A stretch of DNA of 64,000 nucleotides from Asterias amurensis (Eukaryota; Echinodermata; Asteroidea; Forcipulatida; Asteriidae). Under the pieces are notes generated by a model. It saw only the letters and a program-made list of their open reading frames with translations. It had not been told where the DNA came from and made no database searches. How positions within the stretch are numbered: the first letter of the stretch is position 1; the number at the start of each line of letters is the position of its first letter. The stretch spans positions 10,044,494 through 10,108,493 of the forward strand of contig NC_092661.1 of NCBI RefSeq assembly GCF_032118995.1, given 5' to 3'. Below are positions 33,101 to 45,100 of the stretch, piece after piece. The position numbers were made by a program, and so were the translations under genes.

Positions 33101-36100
33101 TTCCAACAAGGGTGTTTTTTCTTCATCATTTTCTCCCAACTCCGATGACCATTTGAGCTCAAATTTTTCATAGGTTTATTATTTTATGCAAATGTTGAGT
33201 ATACACCAAGTGAGAACGCTGGTCTTTGACAATTACCAATAGTGTACCTTCCCTTTAATATGGAAATATTGGGTTTACTTACTTACTTAATAAAGCAGAA
33301 ATGCTGAAGCAAAATAATTTTGGGTTGAACAAATAGAGAGACCACCAACATAGAGCTAGATATATGTAGCTCCGTTGGCACCGATTAACCCAGTGTTCGA
33401 TGGTTCAAATCCCGCACTAGTTAATTTGTCTTTCTTTAACCCTAAATCATTTAAAATTGACCCAGTCAGTTTTCCTTGTGGCTCATTATTTGATAAAGTA
33501 AAATAAAAAAAAAAAACATCCAAAAGAAGTTCAATGAGCTGGGGGGAAAAAAGAAGACAAATGGAAAAAATAAGGCTGCAACAGTGTTGGCAGAATTCAT
33601 TGAAAAATAACAGCTGAGTAGAAATCAAATACATTTTAAAAACAAATAATACACGTGTTATGAAAAAACTATCATATTAATGATAATCGGTTTTTATATC
33701 ACACATTACACACCCGAAGGGCGTCTCAAAGCACTTCCAACTTTAATACCCCTGGTCACTGGGCCATTTAATTTATTTCTTAAACCATCTCAGCTCCCTG
33801 GGGAGTATACAGCCTGTGTATAAAATATGTGCTACTAAACTAAATCAATCACAAAAACCATCTCTGCCCTCACAGGTACCAGTTTACTCCTGGGTGGAGA
33901 GAAGCAATTATAGTTTAAAAGTGTCTTGCTCAGGGACACAAGTGTCCAGCCCGGGATTCAAACCCACGCTCTGCTGAACAGTCTCACCATGATCTTGAGT
34001 CCTGGTTCTCTTACAAGTATTTACTCGGCCACATCACCCTGTCCCTGTAGATTACATTGAATACCACATGACCTACAATCCTCCAATCAAATGACAAGGA
34101 TCTCCTCAGTTGTTGTAATCAAATAATAAAAGTCAGCATTGGACTTTTTTGTCATAAAACAGCTGAACTTGTTCACTCATGAGATATAACTGGCCCAATA
34201 CCCAAATCTGGTCTTATAAACCTGGTTGGAGAAGAGTTATAGGAACTACACTGCAACCCCTTTCTCACAGAAGGTCTGTAGTCAGCCTTTGCCTGTTTTA
34301 CAGATATTTCCATGGTAAATGTTCCACCAGTCTATCCAACCTTGTTCCTCCTCCTGTCAGGGTGTTTGAGCGCGAGACCAGGCTTTCTGCTTGTTCTCAT
34401 CCTTATACTGTGGCTGTGCCAAGATGTAGAACAAAGAGCTACTCCAGTAGCTTTTTCCCTCTCACTGCATCTCTTTGGAACTCCTTGCCTGGTGCATGTT
34501 TCCCTTCATCCTATAATCTTCCATCTTTTAAGAGGAATGTCAATTCCTACCTTCAGCCCCACTGAGTTTCTGCATGTGTATGTTTTCATCCTTGTAGCCC
34601 TTAACATACAGTGGTATTTAGCCTTGGTTTGGGCGACTTGCATAAAAAAAAATCAAAAAAAATCACTGGCCTCAGGCCTGAAGTTCAATGTAAACTTCAA
34701 GCCCTGCCAAAAGTCTTGAGCATCAAGAAAAATTAGTTCCTGATGATCCCTGCCAGATTTGCCCTTGAGGCATTTTGTGTGTCTGCTCTAAATAATGTTC
34801 TCATTGAAAAGACACATGGTAACAGAGATCTACATCTGTAACATTTGCACCTAATGTTTTGTAGAAATGTGTCATTGAAATAAAGACTTACTCAAATTTA
34901 AAAGACTTAAAAACCTATCTGGAATATCTGCTCATTAGTTAATAGACAGAATTTTGTACTCCAGATGGAGTCACATCATCAACATTGTTCAAAGAGAAAT
35001 ATACACGTAACCCCAATTAAAAAAAAGCAGGTCAATGCTTTGGTACTCGCATTACCATGGCCCAATTTCATGAAGCTGTTAAGCAGGAAACAGTGCTTAG
35101 CAAAACTGTTATTCTAAGCAATAGTGAGCAGGGAACAAGTCACAAACGATTTGCATAACATAAGCTGGTAACCTGTTTGTGCTATGTAAGATTTTTCTTT
35201 GCTAAGCAGAAATTCCTGTCAAAAAGCTTTTTGAAACTGTGCCCAGGTTTTAGGAAAGATCTTTAAAACACCCAGTATTAGTTTTGTTGCAATTCATTGT
35301 TATTAATTCAGGCACATTAAAGTGCAGTGCTACCACAAAGTGTTTGCCCAAAAGAGGCAATGTTTCTCAGTAAACAAGTACATACCATGGCCATGCATGG
35401 GGGAAAATTTTACCTACGTGTACTATGCAGTTTATTTTGAGGTACTGTACATTGTTTGAAGTGAGGATATACACCTTTGTTAATTACTACACAAATTAAT
35501 GACCATAAACAGTTACTTGTTAAAGGATTTGGGTACTTTTTGTAACACAAAACACAATGTCCACAGATTTACATTAAACTTACACCGTTGAAGATAATGA
35601 TAGTAGTACCTTAAAATATTAGTTGCTGAGGTGCTTTAGTTTTTGAGAAATGAGTAAAACAATGTAATGAAAATACGTTTTACATGCTAAAAAATCATTT
35701 TCGTCTCATGATCACTGAGACGAAAGTTATTTTCATGACATTGTTTTACTCATTTCTCAAAAACTACAGCACCTCAGCAAGTAATATTTTCAGGGAAGCT
35801 TTCTACTATCATTATCTTCAAACTGTGTAAGTTTAGTGTAAATCTGTGAACATTGTGTTTTTTGTCCTACAAAAAGTACATACACCCTTTAAAGAGCACT
35901 GGAGAGCTGTTTATATTATAAAACTTTGCTAGGAACAGAACCATAGTTTTTGACAAACAGGTAATTTCTAACTAAAATTGTTGAGTTTATTGTTGAGTAA
36001 ATCTGTCAGGTTCACAATAGGTTGGTAAAAACTCTGTCAGGTAAATTAATTTGTTCATTATTCTTTGTTCCAGTTGCTATAACACCGAAACCTACCTCGC

Positions 36101-39100
36101 CCAGCACTTGGCCTCTTTGAGTCAGATGCACGCCACATTCAAATTCATCATTGAGAAGGAGACTAGCCAGCAGCAGTGTTTACTGGTGAGTTGAACTTTA
36201 CAGATTATCGGTTAAAGTGGTGTACAATGTGCAAAAAGTGCTCAATTTAGCAACTGCTTTGGCATAAAGCTTTTTGTTGTAGTCAAGAAAAGCCGGGGGC
36301 TAGTCCTTCATCTTAAGGTAGCCTATTGACCCCTTGCTCGCATGACAAGTGTCATGACCGGACTCGAATCCACACTCTGCTGAACAGAAACACCAGAGTT
36401 TGAATTCGGGGCTCTTATCCGCTCGGTCATGACACCCCACAGATGTACATCTGCTCAATTAGTTTGTAGATTGCTTTTACATGTATCACGATGGACAACA
36501 TTCTAACGATCAAACTCATCATTAAAAATTAGGGATAACTCTGGGTTTTTTTTAAAAACAAAATATACACGTACATAACTCACTTATCGTTGTAATTGCA
36601 AATGGAAACCGTTCAACCACAATCAAGTGATTCATAACAACTTACTGTGACAAGTAAACATCTTACACATTGGTCATATGTACATGTAGACGAGATTGTT
36701 TCTTAATTAAACTAAGTTTACTGATGATGGGTAAAAAATACCAAAAAATCAACTAAGATTAAAACAGACTTAGCTTAAAAAAAACCCAAAACATTACTTG
36801 TTATTTTAGAAAACTTCAAATCTAGGGGGCCTAGTAGATTTAATTGCTTAGAAGAATAAAGTGTTTAGATTTTTTGATTAACATAATTTACAAGAGACTA
36901 AGAATTATACAAATCAACCCAAATCAATCAAAATCAGACTGCATGTTTTGTGTGTCTCTGTAGAACCTAGGAATGCAGATCAGTGAAACTAACTATGGAA
37001 TCAGGCATTTATCATGTTTATACAATCCTTTACCTTGAAATGTGAATATTGTTGGAGATTTGCATGTGCCACAGCTTCTGTTTACAAGTGTAGTAGATAA
37101 TCACAGGGTTACCCCCTTCTCAGTCTGTAAGGATTTAAAGGCAGTGGACACTATTGGTTATTACTCAAAATAGTTATCCAGCAAAAAACCTTACTTGGTA
37201 ATGACTAATGGGGAGAGGTTGATAGTATAAAACATTGTGAGAAACAGGTCCCTCTGAAGTGACGTTGTTTTCGAGAATGAAGTAATTTCTGCCATGAATT
37301 TGATTTCGAGACCTCAAGTTTAGAATTTGAGGTCTTGAAATCAACCATCTGAAAGCACAACTTTGTGTGACAAGGGTGTTTTTTCTTTCATTATTATCTC
37401 CCAAGTTCGATGAACGTGTGTTATTTTATGCATACATGTTGAGATATACCAACTGTGAGGGCTAGTCTTTGACAATTACCAATATTGTCCACTGCCTTTA
37501 AGCATGGGTTTCATCCATCCACTACCTGTCTAGTTGAACAAAATGCAATACCTTCCCAACTTTTTATGAAGCAATTATGGTAAAGAGCCTTGCCTTGCTC
37601 AAGGGCACAAGTGTCATGACTGGGGTTCGAACCCACACTCTGCAGCTGACAACACCAAAGCTCGGGTCTGGTGAACCAGACCGCTCGGCCATAACCCACC
37701 ACGCAATCCATACAAAAATGCCAACTGAATTAAACTTAGCTTCAAAGGTGCATTAACCCTACACTGTCGTCATAATACAAGGGTATCAAATGATTACTAG
37801 AGACTGACTGTAAACATCCACTCCAAATGTGAGTGAAATGCACCGAAAACAAACATTCAGAAAAGCTAATATTCAGTATTGGTTTTTATTTCAGTCTCGG
37901 AATCCAATGAAACATCTGAACAAACGATGGTTCTGATATATAAGATCATTGGTGTTGTCCTGATGAGTTGGGCATCTCATGAACCAATCGATAAACTATC
38001 TCTGAGCAGCTCTTGACTTAAGTACATTTATTAAAGCCACATCTGGCAACGGGTGGAGTTGTGTCTTGGATTGTTGAGTACCTTTTAATTACACTGCACA
38101 TACCTGTTATAAATGTACAACGATACAAAAACATAGCTTTGTATGTAAGCAATGTGTATACACAGTATTAAAGACGGGCTTCTGAAAAAAGGGAAAAAGT
38201 CTCCATCATCACACATACTCCTTGAAAAATGATTTCATTGGATACCACTGACAAATCAAATTGTACATTCCAAAGAGGAATTTCTGTGTTTAAGTGCATT
38301 ACATGTGTAGGTACGAACAAGAAACTTCCTGTTTCAAAATGAACATCCTCATTTGAAATGAAACATCATCTGACGTTTTTCGATGTTGACTTAATTTTCA
38401 CCGGGGGGGGGGCACTGTAAGTCCTTTTAAAAACAACCAAATTTTACACCATTTATCGAGCAGTGAGAGACTTTGAATTGCTCTAGTTTCATAAAGACTC
38501 AATAAAAATTACTGCATAACAAGCTCTTGGAGCACCTCTTGAATTACAACTTTCGTAAAATTTATCGAAACTTGAGTCAAAAGTTACAAAATCTGTTTTC
38601 ACTCATCTGGTGGAGAAAGACATATTGTACATCACTTGTACAGATACATTTTTTTAAAAATTAATAACTTTATCAAACTACATACTAGACTTCCTAGAAA
38701 CCTATTTAGGTTTCTAGGAAGTCTAGTATGTAGTTTGATAAAGTGTCATACATATTGTACATGTGGGCATGCCAGTCATTGCAACTGGTTCTAATTTGTA
38801 GTCATCTTTTGACAGTTTAACATCATCACGTTCATGTTCAAATGTAGGTCACAGGTATCAGCATGATCAACTGATCAAGAAGGAATAAAGATTGGTGTCA
38901 TAACCTCATAACCTAACATCGCAAAGCTACATGTACACTAGTACAGACAAACATACATCATTACTCCATCATTACTCAGTTAATTGGGCTATTTTTCAAA
39001 TATGAAGCCATCCTTGTTTTTGTGAGAACGATGGTTTATCTTACAGAATGATGGCAGACGACAGAAAAAATAAACATAATGTAAACAAAACACCTAACTG

Positions 39101-42100
39101 CAGGACGTGAGAACCCCCCCCCCCCCCCTAAAAAAAAACACTCCAAAGCAAAAACCTCAACATAAACCAGCCGTAACGAAAGCAAACCCAAACGTACCCC
39201 GGATCCACCCAAAATTAAATGGAAAACTCAAAGTGTACATGGCAGAACGTGCAATGTACAGTGTACAGGTTTACATCGGGAACCTGAGTCAACTCCCCCC
39301 CACCCCCCCCCCCCCTAGCAAAGTCCCCCACAACAAAGAGTTGTACCCCGGATCCACCCAAAACTTAATGGAAAACTCAAAGTGTACATGGCAGAACGTG
39401 CAATGTACAGTGTACAGGTTTACATCGGGAACCAGTCAACTCCCCCCCCCCCTTGCAAAGTCCCCCACAACAAAAAGTTGCCCCCTTGCAAGGTTGCTCC
39501 TAACATACATGTACATTCTAGCCCTCTCTCAAAGTCACTCCTGAGAAGGTAACCCTTACACAGTCAAAGTCGCCCAGTCGCCCCCCTACAAAGTCACCCA
39601 TTGCAAAAAAGCATGAGGGTGCTATTAAGAATTAACTTATTCTGGTAGTTTGTTAGATACATGTAGATTCTTTGAAAGATTAACTCTGTATGTTTCATTT
39701 TTGCTTGGTGGTGGGGAATGGGGGGGGGGGTGGGGTGTTGGTTGGTGAGTTGACTTGCATTCTTTACCGTATATTGTGCCTGCATTTTTTGGCCTTCAGA
39801 ACTGATATGGCAAAAATGAGTGTTGATTCTCTGCACGAGTAGGCCTACTTTAGAATCGAAAGATTCTCGATTTATTTTCTCTTTAAAGTCTTAAATGACA
39901 AGTGATTATTTTTCTTACTGCATGAAAGTTAACCCTTGGAGGTTTTACCCAAATCTAAAATTTCTGATGAGCAGAGATATTGATACAGAGAAAGTAAAAT
40001 TTGATTCCTGCTCTCTTTCCCCTTAATGTGATACATAACCACACTGTTCTCTCAGAGCTCCCTAGTCTCATTTTCATCCTTAAGTGTGGAGCGGGTTATT
40101 GCCACTCTACAAGAGAACTGGACACCCAGCCAGCAAGACCAGTTCTAAATCTCCCCCGTAGGCTTGCTGAATATTTGACTTCTTTTCTTTAGGTGCATAC
40201 AGTGTATGGTTTGTATGCCATCATTGTCTACTGAGTTGGTTGTACATGCAAGTCGAGCTGCACATTAAGGACAGTTTAACGTGGTTATCTTCATTTGTGA
40301 GGTATACATGATGAACATGTTTGACCTAGTATCTACATGTACATGTATGCCCAATATCCTAGATTTTCTTAGGCAGAAAACATTACCTAAAAGTTTTCTG
40401 TTAAGCACAAATAAGCAGGATAATTTTACCAAAATCAGGATGACATCAAATTTTTGAATGGTAGTCATCTTAATGATGTTAAATAGCTTAGACAAAATTA
40501 TAAAGAAAGATAAAAAGGTAATCTTTGATAGTTTCAGCTGCATACAGCTTCTACTTGCTGAGAAAAAAAACACACAAAAACTATCTTGTTAATTTCACCT
40601 GAACTCCGAAGGTATGCACGTTGGTTGCTAGCAAGGTGACATGTCCGTAGAATTTAGACCTAGTAATCACTATACTCTACAACTAACATGGTTAGCATTT
40701 AACTGTACAACTAACATGTTGAAATAATCACACATTACAGACAAATTTTAAACCATAGTGAACGGTAACTAAACATACATAATGGGCTCGTGACCGAAAA
40801 CACTAGGGCCTATTTATTGTGTAAACAATTATTCACCATTCACCAACTATGTATTGTACAAGTGTGTCTTCCCTTTAAATTGATGGCACATTATATCTAC
40901 CCACTATGATGTCTACACTGAAAATATAACTTGATCCTGTAACATCACTGAGCAAATAGTCCTGGCCTTATGTGTCGACCTAGGGGGATTTATCTGTAAA
41001 AATAAGGTAGGGAGTCACTGTAACCGATACTCAGAAGCTATGGATAGGGCTTAGCTTCTGGTTTTAAAAAGTAGGGCATTAAAATGAAGTCATTTAAATG
41101 ACCGTGGCATTCTTATTTTAAAGGGTTACTGGTGCCAGAACTGGGGCAGTTGAGAGGCCTTGTCTATTTCCGGTTTCAGGCCAGTGTCGAATGTATTGTC
41201 GCTAGAAATGTACAAAACAAGTTGATAAAATTCAATACAGTGATGATGAACAAGTTTTTTCCCCTTAATTTTGAAGAAGAATTTACACTGCGATGGTTAT
41301 AACCCTGTAATTGGAAAGTTGTTATTGAACTGTAATGTTTAACAATTTGTTACCACATATTCATACAGACAACATTTCACTTTTGTACACATACTTCATT
41401 TTCCATTAAAACAAAAACAATTACAACAACTTGACAAATTTCTGCCCCCAAAATCAAAGTAATTTTTTCGTTATAAAAATAAACTAGGTCACTTGTCAGC
41501 CGTAAACTGTCATGCAATGGTTTTGATCAAGCATTTCGTTTCCCTTCACGTCAATCCAAGATGATGTGCAAATTTACTCTTGGTTGTAGAGAAGCAATTT
41601 ATGTCAGTTCTGATTATACAATACACAGACCCTGTAGCCTCTGTGACAAGACTAATAACTTGACCTTCAGAGCAACGCTCTGATGCACTTTAAGGCAGCA
41701 ATGACTGAAGTACTACAAATCAACACTTAATTAACTCTTTTGATGCACTTCCCAAGTTGTGTGCACTTAAAAGTTATTTTCTTTAATTGCACATCACCAG
41801 CAAGAATTAACAGTAGTCCATGTACACTGACCCCGCCACACAGTGATAAGCAACTGCTGGTTAGGCATACTTACCAGAGCAACAAGCTCAAAACAGATGT
41901 TTTTAAGATTTGTTATAAAAATTCCTTCATTTCATTTCATCAAAATGCCATCAGATCCGACACAAGTCCGATGCTATCGCATTTTAGACATTGGGTTAAT
42001 ATTAAACACGGAGCGAGGCACAGATGTGATAAATTGTGTTAGGAGAAATTGACAAAACGTTTCCCAGTCGGCTTGAGCAATCATCATCACCTAAACTTAT

Positions 42101-45100
42101 GCAAATTGATCCTGGCGTGACAATATGGTCAATTCATGAAATACCAGAGGAGGAAAAAAAAAATTTCAAACTGGAAAGAAAAAAATATTTAAAGTGGGGA
42201 AAAACAGCTGAGTATGCTATTAAAAGTGCATTGGAGTTAATCTATATTTTACGATTTACAGTGATATGTACACAAAAACCAGATGATACTGTACAGGCAC
42301 ACTGTACATGTCTTGTTTCTCTTTTCAATACTGATTGAGAGATATCAACTCTTAATTGAAAGTGAAAGTGAACGCCTTGGATGGAAAGTGTGTCCCTTAT
42401 ACAATGTACATCCCCATGTGATGTGTCATATATACAGTGTAAAAATGGTAAGGTAGGTTTTGAGGCACAGCATGGAATGTGTACGTGTATCAATGTACTA
42501 AGTTTGTGGTAACACCATTAATACTTGGGGGTTTTGAGGCATACATAAACATGTAACATGGTGAGGTTCATATGTGCTGTATCAATATAATATTCAGTTT
42601 GTGGTAGCACCATAAATTAGGGCTTTTAAGGCGTTTGGTAACACCATAAAGTGTGAGGTATACATTTTAGCATGGTGACTGGTGAGGTATCATTATGGTC
42701 TGTTTGTGGTAACACCATAAGTTGTTGGTTTTGAGGCATACACGTACTGCATGTATTATGGTGAGGTATCAATGTATTCAGTTTGTAAACATCAAAACTT
42801 ACATGTAAATTAATCTTCTTTGCTGTGTGGATTTTGTTCTTTGAGAACTCATCTTGCTGAACATATCCTGCAGCCTCAAAGTAGATGTCAGATTGCGTTC
42901 TCCCAAATTACTATTTTGTTTTGTTTTTTTTATAGAAAGGGATGACCATTGTTCTTAGTCTGTAACACTTAGAGATGATTTTGTACCAGGATAATGTGTT
43001 TTAACAGGAGAATGTGTCCATTTGATTTCTGTAATGCAATTATAGTAAGTAAATGGCTTGTTGCCACACACATCATTCAATACAAGTTGGAATTGCTCTA
43101 TTTCCCGGCAGTCATTGCCTAAGGGCAAATATCCCCTCCTCTTCTTCTCATCCTCTGAGTCTCCAGCTATCCTTCTCCAGTCGGCAACATCCTTCTCCCG
43201 GCCAGGAGAATCACTTAAATTGCACTTTGTCTCAAAACAAACGACACATAGAGTGGCTGGGGCATTTAGTGCGATATCTCCCACCTGCCTAAATATTACG
43301 ACATGACGAGTGATGGATTTATACGGTGGAATCATACAAAAAGGAGTACGGGGTGTATAATATGTTCTGCATTTTGTCTCTCTTGATTGATCTGCAGTTT
43401 AGGGTTTGACATGATGTAAGTCAATATGGAGGTGGAGGCATTGACGCTCAGTGGATCTTGTTTCTTTCTGATGAGTGATATCACTAACGAGGGACCAAGA
43501 TGCTTTCTCTGTGCAGTGTTTGTCTTGATACAACCATAATATGACTCTTGCAGACAAGACCATGCCCACCCCCTCCCCCTCTTTCCATCTGTATCATTTA
43601 AGAACACAATAGCAGGGATCATGCTTATGTCATGAGGGAAGGTACATAAATCATGGATGGTGTCATTAACTCTTGATGATGCAGTGTCACTCTGAGTTTA
43701 CCTCAAGGTCCGTCTGCGTTTGTACATTCACATTCACCCATGAGGCTTCCTAAAGACTTTGAAGATTTTCCAATGGATGTGCTCTTTTCTAATAGACCGA
43801 TCCAGTAGGCTCCGCCCACAACACACGTGTGAGCAAGAACACGTGGGGCTCTCCAATGCCTTTCTGCACAACTCGCGCCAAGCGCGCCAAGATACGCGCA
43901 CGCATGTTGGACCTTAGTGTCGGACCTTCGTTGCCCTGTGATTGGTTAATATGCAATGGGGCGGAGCTTAGTGGATCGGTCTATTGAAACCAGCCTGACC
44001 TCTTAAAGATAACATTCTAGGCTTGGTGAGGCACAATGTACATCACAACACCCATGAATGTTTTCATCAACTTAAAGTCACTGGACACCTTTGGTAATTG
44101 TCAAAGACCAGAAATCTCACTTGGTGTATGCATACAATTAAAAAAAAAGGTGAAATTTTGTACTAAATTTGTCATAAAAATTGCAAGAGAGTAATGAAAG
44201 AAAAAACAACCCTTTTTTACAACCTTGTGTGCTAAAAAAGGCTTCAGGCCTGAAGTATTTTAATATTTGAGTGAGAAATTCCCGTTTTCTGAAAATAAAT
44301 AAATGAATAGATGTAACAAAATTAAATCCCTCCCAGACATTACAGCTGAGGTGGTCAAAACCTGTCACATGTGGATGCGACACCAAGTAGATTCACCACA
44401 CACCCTTACCCTGCTGCCCTGTGCTACTAATAGCTGATTGATCTACTTGGTAATAAACACAAGCCGGCCTTAACCATCCGTACACATTTATAATTACATT
44501 ATGCGCTCAGCAGATTCAGCCAACTTTAACACTGTGCCCTTACCAAGTACACATCGGTTGATTGTTTTGATTAATTATTATCTTAATTACTTTCTTTGAT
44601 TTATTGTAATGACAAGAATACTCCCTCATTAATTAACACCACGGGATAATCTATGAGTCCCAAGCTTGTATGAAGCATGTATATCGTACGCGTACACATA
44701 CAGTATGCTCATGTGGTGAATGCACCTCAAGAGTATACAGTCAACCCTCCTACTATCTGACCATTCAATATCATCAAATTTGGTTTTGGATGAGAGATAA
44801 GAATCTGTTAGATCTGTTAGAATCTTAGTGCAGGGTATCATGTTTTAGAAGAACGACTTCATTTCAATCCTATAAGTTTGCAATGAATACACTAGGCCTA
44901 ACCAATGATATCAATTGTGTTGATATCAATTTATGTTGATAATGTTTGCAAAGGAGCTCTCATGGCTATTAGGAAAATATCACTAATTCGCCGCTACCTG
45001 GATGAAGCAACTACTCTTCGTCTTGTTCATGCCTTCGTCACTACTAGACTTGATTCCTGCAATTCACTTCTGTATGGACTCCCCGATAAAAATCTTGCTA

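Noticed and set aside
34179-34719. Host gene of 128-135 codons
   Set aside because: Matches non-LTR polymerase C-terminal motifs (LWNSLP, RRSVVSLCLFY); a truncated LINE.
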